Below are positions 30,652-40,465 of a DNA stretch of 64,000 bases, one piece after another. Made by a program: the position numbers and the translations under genes. Where the stretch lies: positions 62,001-126,000 of the forward strand of contig JACOQA010000002.1 of NCBI GenBank assembly GCA_014297435.1, written 5' to 3'. The number at the start of each line of letters is the position of its first letter. The first letter of the stretch is position 1. A model generated the notes under the pieces. That model did no database searches, was not told the DNA's origin, and saw only the letters and a program-made list of their open reading frames with translations. Origin of the DNA: Candidatus Nanohaloarchaea archaeon. Its GTDB lineage: Archaea; Nanohalarchaeota; Nanosalinia; Nanosalinales; Nanosalinaceae.

Positions 30652-31542
30652 TTAACGACGGGTTGTAACGATGTTTTCACCGCCATCCATTCCTACTAAA
30701 ACAGTATGTTCTGCCTGGGCAACCAGTGAACCTTCTCGATCCTTCAATACATCGTAAGACTTCACAACCCCTTTCTGGACAAGCTTGTTCAAAGCCATTT
30801 TGTAACGACCGCCATAATTGTTCAGCCAGCGAGAAGTAAACGGAAGACCGTTAAAATTCTTTATTTCTCCCATAAGCTTTCTTTCAGCTCTGCCTCTAAC
30901 ACTTCTGTTCGATTCAAGCATGTAGATATTGCCAGGTTTGCCGTTCATCATCTTACCAGAACCTGTCGAAATAAAGGGCTCTATAGCCACAGCGTCTCCT
31001 TTCTTGAATTCGTGTGTTGAAGCGTTATCGCAGTTAGGTACTGAAACTCCGGCGTGTTGTGTGTAACGGTCAAGATAATGTCCGGTCAAGTTTGTAACTA
31101 TATTATATTCGCCAGGGACCTGTCTCTCTACATGTCTGCCGAACTCACCAATAGTCTTACCTGGTTCAACGAAATCCAGCGCTTCCTCAAGAACTTTCTC
31201 GACTGTTTCTATCATATCCTGATGTTTGCCTGATGGGTTTACTGTTAGAGCAGTATCGGCTATAAAGCCATCAGAATGAGCGCCTATATCCACCTTTAAA
31301 ACATCATCAGCTTTTAGCTCTCTATCTCCGCCCGGCGGAGGAGTATAATGCGCCGCTTGTTCGTTAATCGAAAGATTAACAGGGAACGCAGGTTCTAAAC
31401 CGTCATTTCTAATAGATTTTTCGACTTTCTCGGCAATATCCACAAGTTTGGTTCCTGGCTTTGCCTCCTCTCTAGCCAGTTTTCTGGCTTTCTGAACTGT
31501 TTCCCCTGCCTTAATGTAGTTGTCTTTTTCTGACTGCTCCAT
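30652..31542 (-). CDS. map: methionine aminopeptidase (type II)
   Basis: FPVNLSINEQAAHYTPPPGGD, VDIGAHSDGFIADTALTV, GHYLDRYTQHAG. Likely start MEQSEKDNY. Confidence 0.94.
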   Translation of the reverse strand: MEQSEKDNYIKAGETVQKARKLAREEAKPGTKLVDIAEKVEKSIRNDGLEPAFPVNLSINEQAAHYTPPPGGDRELKADDVLKVDIGAHSDGFIADTALTVNPSGKHQDMIETVEKVLEEALDFVEPGKTIGEFGRHVERQVPGEYNIVTNLTGHYLDRYTQHAGVSVPNCDNASTHEFKKGDAVAIEPFISTGSGKMMNGKPGNIYMLESNRSVRGRAERKLMGEIKNFNGLPFTSRWLNNYGGRYKMALNKLVQKGVVKSYDVLKDREGSLVAQAEHTVLVGMDGGENIVTTRR

Positions 31543-31714
31543 GTACCTACGGATCATGAAGAAAGTTAAAACTCCTTCGGAGAACAATCTTACCCCCGCT
31601 TTCTCTATATTCGATCACGTTTCCTGACAGAATAAATTCGAAGAGAACCTGTAAGAACAATCCGAATATATTTTCTACTTTAGAATAGAAGAATTGAAAG
31701 AACAAATGACGCGA

Positions 31715-32848
31715 CTAAGCTGCTTCTCTAACTTTTTCAGCTATTTCTTCCGCCAGCTCCGAATCAAGTGTCTCAGGGACAATCCTGTCCTTTCTAGGTT
31801 CGACAAAGTTTCTGATAGCCTCTGAAGCCGCCAGCTTCATTTCTTCATCTATATCCGAAGCTTCTGCATCTAGAGCTCCTCTGAAAACACCCGGGAAAGC
31901 AAGAGAGTTATTCACCTGGTTATCGAAGTCAGATCTTCCTGTCGCCACGATCTCTGCTCCCGCCTCTTTAGCTTCACTTGGCATAATTTCAGGATCAGGG
32001 TTTGCACAGGCAAAAACTATAGAGTCTTTATTCATACTAGAGACCATTCCTTTCGACACCACTCCGCCAGTTGAAAGCCCTATAAGGACATCAGCGCCCT
32101 CTATCGCATCCTCTAATGTTCCGGATTCCTGTGATGCCTGGGTTCTCTCCGCAAGATCCTGTTTGTATTCGTTTCCCTCATCTGTTCTCAGGATCCCGGA
32201 GGAATCGACAGGAACAATATTTTCCGCTCCAGCATCGAGAAGAATATTTGATACAGCTATTCCTGATGCTCCAGCACCCAGCACAACTATTCTGGAATCG
32301 CTCAAATCCTTTTCGACAATTTCAAGTGCATTTCTCAAGGCGGCAAGCATCACTATGGCGGTACCATGCTGATCATCGTGGAAGACCGGGACATCCATCC
32401 TTCTCTTCAGCTCTTCCTCTATACGGAAACATTCCGGCGAGCTAATATCCTCAAGGTTTACACCTCCCAGCGTAGGTTCAGTTCTTTCAACCGTTTCAAT
32501 AATTTCTTCAGAAGTCTCCGTATCAAGAACTAAAGGAAATGCATCTACGTTTCCAAACTTTTTGAACAGGTTGCATTTTCCTTCCATTACAGGCATCGAT
32601 GCCTCTGGTCCGATATCTCCTAGACCTAGAACAGCTGAACCGTCCGAGACAACGGCCACGAGATTGCCTTTTGTAGTATATTCACGGGCTTTGTCCTTAT
32701 CTTTCGCAATCTCCTTGCATGGTTCAGCAACGCCAGGAGTATAGACAAGGTTAAGATCTTCCTTTGATTCTACATCTACAGCAGATTCGATTGAAATTTT
32801 TCCAGGTTTTCTAGAATGAAGCTCCAGGGCATCCTCTCTGTTGGTCAT
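31715..32848 (-). CDS. malic enzyme (NAD(P)-dependent)
   Basis: LVYTPGVAEPCKEIA, VPVFHDDQHGTAIV, VVLGAGASGIAVSNILL. Confidence 0.94.
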   Translation of the reverse strand: MTNREDALELHSRKPGKISIESAVDVESKEDLNLVYTPGVAEPCKEIAKDKDKAREYTTKGNLVAVVSDGSAVLGLGDIGPEASMPVMEGKCNLFKKFGNVDAFPLVLDTETSEEIIETVERTEPTLGGVNLEDISSPECFRIEEELKRRMDVPVFHDDQHGTAIVMLAALRNALEIVEKDLSDSRIVVLGAGASGIAVSNILLDAGAENIVPVDSSGILRTDEGNEYKQDLAERTQASQESGTLEDAIEGADVLIGLSTGGVVSKGMVSSMNKDSIVFACANPDPEIMPSEAKEAGAEIVATGRSDFDNQVNNSLAFPGVFRGALDAEASDIDEEMKLAASEAIRNFVEPRKDRIVPETLDSELAEEIAEKVREAA

Positions 32849-32894
32849 AAACTTAGAGTGCGAGAATGGTTGTTAAATTAGTTCAAGTAACCTT

Positions 32895-34931
32895 TCACTC
32901 AATATCCAAAACTATGTCACTTATGTACAGTTTTCCTTTTCGCAAAATCGCAGGGTTAAGATCGATTTCCTTGATCTCTTCATGCTCCAAAGAAAGATCT
33001 CCAAGACGAACAATAGCTTCCTTCACAGGTTCAAGATCGTGTTTTTCTCCCCTAACACCTTCAAACAGTTCAGAACTTTCTAATTCTTCTATCATTCTTT
33101 CTGCTTCCTCCTCGGCAAAAGGCGGTATTCCGAAGGAGACATCGTTTAAAGCTTCTATGTAGATCCCACCCAGACCTACCATTATCATCGGTCCAAACTG
33201 CGGATCCCGTTTCATACCTAGAGCAACTTCCAAACCATCAAGCTCTTCCTGTACCTGTATGCCCCTAATCTCAGATCCTGAAGAATTAACGTGTACGTTG
33301 TTCATGATCTCTCTAAATCCATCTTTCACGTCTTGTTTTGATTCGACGCCTGTTACGACCCCCCCAACATCTGTCTTATGGTCTATGTCAGGAGAATCAA
33401 CTTTGAGCACAACTGGAAAACCAACGCCTTGAGCAGCTTCAACGCCTTCAAAGGGAGTTTCAGCTACTTCAGTCAAAGCAATATCAAAGCCATGTGCTTC
33501 GAATAATTTTTCAGCGTCTTCGTAACTCGAATAATCCTTTAAAGCAGTTTCAGCCTTATCTAAGTCGTATTCTAAATCTAGACTAGTCTCTTCTTTCTCA
33601 AGAAATTCTTTGTATTTTTTCATGGCTTTCAGCGCCTTTACTGCGTCTTTAGGATCCTCGAATTCTGGAACCTGGTTTTCTTCAAGCATTCTTTTTCCTT
33701 TCATGACGTCCTGTTCGCCCATGAAACATGCGAAAACTGGTTTATCCGATTCCTGATCGGCTTTGATAACTGTTTTAGCAGTCTTCTTAATCTCAGTGTT
33801 GGCTTGAGGAGTAAGCAGAACCAATGCGGCATCGACTTCTTCATCTTTTAGAGCCGATTCAAGTGCTTTTCTGTAAAGCGTATGTCCTGCATCGCCTATT
33901 ACATCTAGAGGGTTGTGAGCCTTCGCCTCTTCGGGCAGAAAATCTCTCATTTCCCTTTTAGTATCACCTGTAAACTCAGCTAATTCTAAACCATTTTCAG
34001 ATATTTCATCTGTGGCTATTACCCCTGGTCCGCCCGCATTAGTTATAATAGCGACTTTCCCGCCTTCAGGTAGAGGCTGGTAGTTGAAGCTTCTCCCCAA
34101 GTCGAGTAATTCCCGGTTTGATTCCGCCTCAATAATACCTGCTTTCCGGAAAGCTGCTTTGTAGGCTTCATAGCTTCCGGCTATACTTCCTGTGTGTGAG
34201 GATGCGGCACCGCCACCTTGCTCCGTTCTACCGGATTTAACCACCACTATAGGTTTCTCTTCAGACGTTTTCTTTGCTTCTTCGATAAATTCCCTGCCGT
34301 TATCTATTCCTTCAGTGTAGGAAAGAATCGTTTCTGTATCGTCTTCCCGCCATTTTTGAAGCAGGTCGACCTCATTTATCATGGCTTTATTTCCTAGAGA
34401 TACGAAGTGTCGGAAACCTATATGCTCGGCTTTAGCGTAATCAAGTATTGCCGTGCAGAAAGCTCCGCTCTGAGACATGAAGCTTATCGAACCACTTTCA
34501 GGCATCTTTGACGCAAAACTGGCGTTCATCGAGTTCTCTGTATTGATTAAACCCAGGACATTAGGTCCAAGAAGTGCTATACCGTTTTCCTCGGCTTTTT
34601 CCACTATCTGTTTTTCAAGATCTTCTTTCCCGGTTTCTGAGAACCCTGCGGAAATAACTATTACTGCTTCGACATCTTTCTCTGCGCAGTCGTCTATAAC
34701 ATTAGGAACAATCTTTCCAGGAACCACTACAACTGCTAGATCCATGCCTTGCGGTATTTCGTCTAAAGCCTCTTCTCCATCAACTTCTTCCGCGTTCGGG
34801 TTAACAGGTACTACCTTTCCTTCGAATCCGTGTAGAAGGTTTTCGAACACTTCGTGGCCCGTTTTTCCGTCGTCTCTTGACGCGCCGACTACCGCCACTT
34901 TTTCTGGTTTGAACAGTTTTTCCAGATTCAC
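32895..34931 (-). CDS. acetyl-CoA synthetase (ADP-forming), alpha-beta fusion
   Basis: CoA-binding domain EKVAVVGASRDDGKTGHEVFENLL, SHTGSIAGSYEAYKAAF, ATP-grasp C-terminus. GTG at 34931 is a plausible start; listed ORF begins at 35027. Confidence 0.9.
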   Translation of the reverse strand: MNLEKLFKPEKVAVVGASRDDGKTGHEVFENLLHGFEGKVVPVNPNAEEVDGEEALDEIPQGMDLAVVVVPGKIVPNVIDDCAEKDVEAVIVISAGFSETGKEDLEKQIVEKAEENGIALLGPNVLGLINTENSMNASFASKMPESGSISFMSQSGAFCTAILDYAKAEHIGFRHFVSLGNKAMINEVDLLQKWREDDTETILSYTEGIDNGREFIEEAKKTSEEKPIVVVKSGRTEQGGGAASSHTGSIAGSYEAYKAAFRKAGIIEAESNRELLDLGRSFNYQPLPEGGKVAIITNAGGPGVIATDEISENGLELAEFTGDTKREMRDFLPEEAKAHNPLDVIGDAGHTLYRKALESALKDEEVDAALVLLTPQANTEIKKTAKTVIKADQESDKPVFACFMGEQDVMKGKRMLEENQVPEFEDPKDAVKALKAMKKYKEFLEKEETSLDLEYDLDKAETALKDYSSYEDAEKLFEAHGFDIALTEVAETPFEGVEAAQGVGFPVVLKVDSPDIDHKTDVGGVVTGVESKQDVKDGFREIMNNVHVNSSGSEIRGIQVQEELDGLEVALGMKRDPQFGPMIMVGLGGIYIEALNDVSFGIPPFAEEEAERMIEELESSELFEGVRGEKHDLEPVKEAIVRLGDLSLEHEEIKEIDLNPAILRKGKLYISDIVLDIE

Positions 34932-35028
34932 AAGTTTTAGTTGTCGAAAGCCGTTATTTAGGTTGTTGACTTCACCGAAAGGTCGCAAACAATTCTTTAT
35001 ATTCAGGGCGTGGCGAAACTCAAACATA

Positions 35029-36078
35029 ATGTCCAGAAAACAGGTTTATTCAGGCGAAGTCGAGCGTATCGAGGTAATGAACGCGGATGAAACCTCCGAT
35101 CTCGATGAAGAAGACCTAAAACAGCTCTACAAACAGATGGTTCTTGCCAGAAAGTTCGACGAGAAAGCGTTCTCACTCCAGAGAAGAGGAGAAATATCTA
35201 CCTACGCACCACATAAAGGGCAGGAAGCTGCACAGATCGGCGCCATGTTTGCTTTAAACGAGGATGACTGGATGGTTCCTTCTTTCAGGGAAACAGCAGC
35301 TTTTATCGCAAGAGGCGCACCCCTGGACAAGATTTTTCAGCGCTGGATGGGAGATGCAAATGGACAGAAAGATCTCAGCGATATGAATACTTTGCCTGTC
35401 GCCATACCTGTCGGAACACAGAATCTTCATACTGCAGGAATCGGTATGGCAATGAAAAACAAAGGAGACGAAAACGCAGTACTGGGATTTACAGGCGACG
35501 GAAGCACCTCTCAAGGAGACTTCCATGAATCATTAAACTTCTCAGGAGTCTACTCAGGACACGCAGTATTCTTCGTACAAAATAACCAGTACGCAATTTC
35601 TCTTCCAAGAGAAAAACAGACAAGATCAGAAACAATAGCACAGAAAGCACTCGCCTATGGAATAGACGGAATACAAGTCGATGGAAACGATATTTTAGCT
35701 GTAATCGAAGCCACAAAAGAAGCATTGGAGAAAGCAAGAAACGGCGAACCTGTATTAGTTGAGGCAGAGACCTATAGACTTGAAGATCATACAACCAGCG
35801 ATGACTCCACCCGTTACAGAGACGACGAAGAGGTAGAGGAATGGAAAGAGAAGGATCCTTTGAAGAGATTCCGTGAATATCTGAAAGAAAACGATATCTG
35901 GACTGAAGAACTCGAGAAATACGGAGAAGAAGCCGAAGAGAAAGTCAACGAAGCAGCGAACAAGGCGATTGAAGCCGAAGAACCCGAGTTCGACGAGCTG
36001 TTCGACTACGTCTACGACGAGATGCCTGAGACCTTAAAGAAAGAAAAACAGGCACTAAAGGAGGAGATTAATCAATGA
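35029..36078 (+). CDS. pdhA: pyruvate dehydrogenase E1 component, alpha subunit
   Basis: TPP motif GFTGDGSTSQGDFHESLNFSGVYSGHAVFFVQNNQYAIS. Start at ATG 35029, not listed 34477. Confidence 0.93.
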   Translation: MSRKQVYSGEVERIEVMNADETSDLDEEDLKQLYKQMVLARKFDEKAFSLQRRGEISTYAPHKGQEAAQIGAMFALNEDDWMVPSFRETAAFIARGAPLDKIFQRWMGDANGQKDLSDMNTLPVAIPVGTQNLHTAGIGMAMKNKGDENAVLGFTGDGSTSQGDFHESLNFSGVYSGHAVFFVQNNQYAISLPREKQTRSETIAQKALAYGIDGIQVDGNDILAVIEATKEALEKARNGEPVLVEAETYRLEDHTTSDDSTRYRDDEEVEEWKEKDPLKRFREYLKENDIWTEELEKYGEEAEEKVNEAANKAIEAEEPEFDELFDYVYDEMPETLKKEKQALKEEINQ

Positions 36079-36374
36079 ACTTAGAAAAAATTAGAACCAA
36101 AGAGTTCCTAAAACCAAGCAAAATCGATTTTCTTATATCGGCAGTCGTGCTTATAATTCTAACAGCAAGCTACACGACCTTTGACCCCACTTATGAGATA
36201 GGTTCTAAAATTAATTTTCTTGGTCATGAGCTATTCGTAGGGATATGTCCTGTCGGAAATTCATGCTCCGGAGGTTACAGCCTACAATCTGTGCTAATAC
36301 TTTCTACCAGCATAATTCTATCCTATCTAATCACCAAAACAGCATTAGCCGGATACAACAGAGGTAGAAAATAA
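36075..36374 (+). CDS. small two-TM membrane protein within the PDH operon
   Basis: ATGA overlap with the upstream ORF; two hydrophobic helices; ICPVGNSCSGG between them. Confidence 0.75.
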   Translation: MNLEKIRTKEFLKPSKIDFLISAVVLIILTASYTTFDPTYEIGSKINFLGHELFVGICPVGNSCSGGYSLQSVLILSTSIILSYLITKTALAGYNRGRK

Positions 36375-37342
36375 TGGGCGAAAAGATGAATATTGTCGAA
36401 GCTGTAAACGCAGCACTCGAAGACGAAATGGAAGAAGATGAAGACGTGATCGCTTATGGCGAAGACGTCGGGAAAGACGGCGGAGTCTTCAGAGCCACAA
36501 AAGGTTTACAGGAAGAGTTTGGAGAGGACAGATGTTTCTCTTCGCCTCTCGCAGAGTCAGGCATAGCCGGAACCGCGATAGGCATGAGTCTATACGGCTT
36601 CAGACCTGTCGTTGAGATGCAGTTCTCCGGTTTCTCCTACCTAGCATTCTACCAGATCAAAGAACACGCAGCAAGATTCAGGATAAGAAGTAGAGGCGAT
36701 TATAACGTACCTCTTACGGTTAGGGCGCCTTACGGAGGTGGTATTAACGCATTAGAGCACCACCAGGAAAGCCCGGAAGCCTTCTTCGCACATTCACAAG
36801 GACTACATGTCGTAATTCCAAGCACGCCTCAGGACACATACTCCCTGCTAAGAAAATCCATTCAAATGGATGACCCGGTTGTTTTCTTAGAGCCTAAGAA
36901 GACTTACAGAGCGTTTAAAGAAGAAGTTGACAGGGAGAAAGAAGTTGAACTGGAAGAATCAAGAATTGTCCAAGAAGGAGACGATGTTACTTTGATCGCT
37001 TGGGGAGCCATGGTTCCTGTAGCAGAAGATGCAGCAGATGAAATTGATGCTTCTGTCGAGATCGTGGATCCGAGAACTATCTATCCTACGGACTTCGATA
37101 CCATTATTGAGTCTGTTAAGAAGACAGGTCGGGCGATGGTTCTACATGAAGCGCCTAAATCAGCAGGTTTCGGCGCCGAGATAAGCTCACGAATACAGGA
37201 AAACGCTATATTGAATATGGAAGCTCCTGTAAAGCGTGTTACCGCGCCCGACGTACCTTACCCTCTCTACACCTTAGAAGATTTCTACATGCCTAACAAA
37301 AAGCGAGCAGTAACCGGTTTAAAAGAAGTTCTGGAGTTCTAA
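36374..37342 (+). CDS. pdhB: pyruvate dehydrogenase E1 component, beta subunit
   Basis: GEDVGKDGGVFRATKGL, SSPLAESGIAGTAIGMSLYGFRPVVEMQF. Confidence 0.96.
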   Translation: MGEKMNIVEAVNAALEDEMEEDEDVIAYGEDVGKDGGVFRATKGLQEEFGEDRCFSSPLAESGIAGTAIGMSLYGFRPVVEMQFSGFSYLAFYQIKEHAARFRIRSRGDYNVPLTVRAPYGGGINALEHHQESPEAFFAHSQGLHVVIPSTPQDTYSLLRKSIQMDDPVVFLEPKKTYRAFKEEVDREKEVELEESRIVQEGDDVTLIAWGAMVPVAEDAADEIDASVEIVDPRTIYPTDFDTIIESVKKTGRAMVLHEAPKSAGFGAEISSRIQENAILNMEAPVKRVTAPDVPYPLYTLEDFYMPNKKRAVTGLKEVLEF

Positions 37343-38704
37343 ATGAGCCTCGAGTTTGAATTTCCGGATACAGGAGAAGGCGTGACAGAAGGAAAGTTCC
37401 TGGAATGGTTGGTCGATGAAGAAGAAACTGTAGAGGAAGATCAAACTGTTGCAGAGGTTGAAACTGATAAAGCTGTTGTAGACGTTCCTGCGCCCGTAGA
37501 TGGAGAAGTAGAAGAGTTAAAGGTGAGTCCTGGCGATAAAGTGGGAGTCGGCGAAGTCATAATGATAATCGAACCCGCAGATTACGAAGAAACCGAAGAG
37601 AAAGAAGATGGCGAGGAAGAAGAAAGCACTGAAGAAGTTCAGGAAGTCAGCCATACCAGCTCAGATTCTGGCATAATGGCGCTTCCGAAGGTCAGAAAGC
37701 TGGCTGAAGAGAAAGGAGTCGATCTAGATTCTATTAAAAAAGGGGAGAGAATTACAGAGGAAGATGTTCTGGAAGCCGCTCAAGATTCGACAAGTAAGGA
37801 AACGCAAAGCGACAAATCCGAGACCGGATCAGATTCGTCTCCTGCTGGTGTGCAGGCAACTCCTTCCGTGAGAAAACTGGCAAGAGAAAAAGAAATCGAT
37901 ATAGACAAAGTTGAAGGATCTGGTAGAGGTGGAAAGGTTACAAGAGAAGACCTACTCAATCATGAAGAAAGCTCAGATAGTAAAAAGAAGAAAAGAAAGG
38001 TCGAAGAAGGAGAGGGCGACGTTAGGGAAGAGCTTTCAGGAACCCGAAAGATGATTGCTGAAAGGATGGAGGAGTCGAAGTTCTCCGCACCTCACGTGAC
38101 GCACGTCGATACTGCCGATGTTACAGACTTAGTTAATTTGAGGGAGCGGGTTCGGGAAGATGTAGATGTTCACCTGACCTACATGCCCTTTATTCTGAAA
38201 GCCGCACAGAAAGCTCTCGAAGAGTACCCTGAGTTAAATGCGGAGCTTGATGAGGAGGAAGATGAGCTAGTTTTAAAGAAGAACTTCGATTTCAACATGG
38301 CAGTCGATACGGAACGAGGATTAATGATTCCGTTACTGGAAGATGTTGACGAGAAAAGCGTACTCGAGCTTGCAGAGTCCGTAGGAGATATGGCGGCAGA
38401 GGCAAAGAAAGGAGATCTTTCGCCTGAAGAAATGGAGAACGGGACTTTCTCCGTAACCAATTTAGGGGTTATCGGCGGGGAAGAGTTCACTCCTATAATT
38501 AATTATCCGCAGACCGCTATACTCGGCGTTGGGAAGATACAGGAAACTGCCGAGGTAGTTGATGGAGAAGTAGTTCCAAGAAGCACTGTAAAGCTCTCAG
38601 TTAGTTACGATCACCGGGTTGTCGATGGCGCGACAGCTGCACGTTTCACAAACAAGGTAATCGAAAAACTAGAGAATCCGGAAAAAATGCTACTGGAGGA
38701 GTAA
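37343..38704 (+). CDS. pdhC: dihydrolipoamide acyltransferase E2
   Basis: Lipoyl motif EVETDKAVVDVPAPVDG, two PSBD-like segments, catalytic SYDHRVVDGATAARF. Confidence 0.96.
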   Translation: MSLEFEFPDTGEGVTEGKFLEWLVDEEETVEEDQTVAEVETDKAVVDVPAPVDGEVEELKVSPGDKVGVGEVIMIIEPADYEETEEKEDGEEEESTEEVQEVSHTSSDSGIMALPKVRKLAEEKGVDLDSIKKGERITEEDVLEAAQDSTSKETQSDKSETGSDSSPAGVQATPSVRKLAREKEIDIDKVEGSGRGGKVTREDLLNHEESSDSKKKKRKVEEGEGDVREELSGTRKMIAERMEESKFSAPHVTHVDTADVTDLVNLRERVREDVDVHLTYMPFILKAAQKALEEYPELNAELDEEEDELVLKKNFDFNMAVDTERGLMIPLLEDVDEKSVLELAESVGDMAAEAKKGDLSPEEMENGTFSVTNLGVIGGEEFTPIINYPQTAILGVGKIQETAEVVDGEVVPRSTVKLSVSYDHRVVDGATAARFTNKVIEKLENPEKMLLEE

Positions 38705-38707
38705 AAA

Positions 38708-40117
38708 ATGGTTGTAGGAGACATAGAACAAGGCTGCGATCTTCTCGTAATAGGCGCGGGACCTGGAGGATATACAGCAGCTATAAGAGCAGCTCAAGAA
38801 GGGCAAGAAGTCGTTGTAGTCGATAAAGAAGAGTTAGGCGGCATCTGTCTTAACCACGGATGTATTCCGGCAAAAGCACTTATCCATTCCGCAGGATTCC
38901 AGTCAAGCATCAAGCACTGGAACAGCATTGGAATTCATACGAACGATCTTGAAGTCGACTTCGAAGAGATACAGGAGTGGAAAAACACCGTTGTTGAAAG
39001 ACTTGATTCCGGTATTGAACAGCTCTTCAATAAACACGGAATCGAGTTCAAGAAAGGCGAAGCATTCTTCCAAGACTCAAACACTGTAAGAATTGAAATG
39101 GAACATAATGCAGAGACCATAAAGTTCGATAAAGCTGTAATCGCAACAGGCTCTCAACCTATCGAACTTCCTGGCTTCGAGTTCGAAAAAGACCGAGTTA
39201 TCTCCTCAAGAGAGCTACTGGAGCTCGAAGAAGTGCCTGATGAGATAGTTGTTATAGGTGGCGGTTATATCGGTATGGAGGCAGTCACAAAATTCTGCAA
39301 GTTCGGCGCAACAGTAAAAGTAGTCGAGGCAAGAGAAAAAGTTCTGCCGGTCTTCGACAGAGAGCTCGTAGACGAAATACAGGAAGTCTCCGGGTGTTAC
39401 AACGATGAAATCTATACTAACGCAAAGGCAAAAGAGCTGAAGTATGAGGACGGCAAACCTGTTGTAGTAGCCGATCAAGACGGAGAAGATTTGGAAGTTT
39501 CAGGCAATTATGTTCTTGTTGCTGTCGGCAGAACTCCCGAACCGGGACTAAACTCCCTGAACCTAGAGAACACAGAAATCGAAATTAATGATAACGGCTT
39601 TGTTGAAGTCGACAAACAGATGAGAACCTCAGACCAAGATATATTCGCTGTCGGCGATATTGCCGGTCAACCGCTTTTAGCGCATAAAGCGTACAGAGAG
39701 GGCAAAGTTGCAGGAGATGCGGCATCTGGAAAGCCAGCGGCATTTGACAATAACTACATACCGAAAGTGGTCTACACCGATCCAGAACTGGCATCAGCCG
39801 GTCTAAATCCTGAAGAAGCAAGGGAAAAACATGGAAAAATTAAGGTCGGTCGATTTGACTTCTCCAACTCAGGAAGATCTCTAACCACACACCAGGAAGA
39901 CGGTTTTTGCCGGGTTGTGGCATCCGAGGAAGGAAAGATTCTAGGCGCCCAGATAGTAGGTCCTCGTGCCTCAGATATGATTGCAGAGGCAACCTTAGCG
40001 CTTGAAATGGGTGCATACGTCGATGACGTTGCGAACACGATCCATGCACACCCAACTTTCCCAGAAGTTTTCCAAGAGGCGTGTGAAGACGTAGATAATA
40101 GAAGTGTACACACCTAA
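38708..40117 (+). CDS. lpdA: dihydrolipoamide dehydrogenase E3
   Basis: FAD motif LVIGAGPGGYTAAIRAAQ, GGICLNHGCIPAKALIH redox site, HAHPTFPEVFQEA C-terminus. Confidence 0.96.
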   Translation: MVVGDIEQGCDLLVIGAGPGGYTAAIRAAQEGQEVVVVDKEELGGICLNHGCIPAKALIHSAGFQSSIKHWNSIGIHTNDLEVDFEEIQEWKNTVVERLDSGIEQLFNKHGIEFKKGEAFFQDSNTVRIEMEHNAETIKFDKAVIATGSQPIELPGFEFEKDRVISSRELLELEEVPDEIVVIGGGYIGMEAVTKFCKFGATVKVVEAREKVLPVFDRELVDEIQEVSGCYNDEIYTNAKAKELKYEDGKPVVVADQDGEDLEVSGNYVLVAVGRTPEPGLNSLNLENTEIEINDNGFVEVDKQMRTSDQDIFAVGDIAGQPLLAHKAYREGKVAGDAASGKPAAFDNNYIPKVVYTDPELASAGLNPEEAREKHGKIKVGRFDFSNSGRSLTTHQEDGFCRVVASEEGKILGAQIVGPRASDMIAEATLALEMGAYVDDVANTIHAHPTFPEVFQEACEDVDNRSVHT

Positions 40118-40154
40118 CCATTTTTAATCAATCTTACACACCAAAGATTAAGGT

Positions 40155-40455
40155 ATGGACTGGCACACGAAACCTGTCAAAGACGTATTCTCGAAGCTGG
40201 AGACCTCAGAAGACGTTCTGGATCAGAGGAAGCAGATTGAAGACATGAGGAAAACGGAGAGAATGTAATCAGAAGCGAACAGGATATTCTCCACTGAAAA
40301 TACTTTTAAGCCAGTTTCAAGATGCCCTAATCTATATACTTATACTTGCAGCCCTCCTGTCTCTGGCAGTTGGCTTTCTTCCCGGTCACGAACCAGAATA
40401 TGTTGACGCTGCGTTAATACTACTTATACTTGCTGCAAACGGAACATTCGGATAA
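40155..40455 (+). pseudogene. remnant of cation-transporting P-type ATPase N-terminal region
   Basis: MDWHTKPVKDVFSKLETSED (Cation_ATPase_N-like), then in other frames ENGENVIRSEQ and SPLKILLSQFQDALIYILILAALLSLAVGFLPGHEPEYVDAALILLILAANGTFG*, all N-terminal P-type ATPase signatures. Confidence 0.75.
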
Positions 40456-40465
40456 AGGTGAAAAA

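Noticed and set aside
34477-35028. N-terminal extension of the PDH E1alpha ORF
   Set aside because: Antisense to the acetyl-CoA synthetase gene and composition is reverse-strand-like; ATG at 35029 fits.
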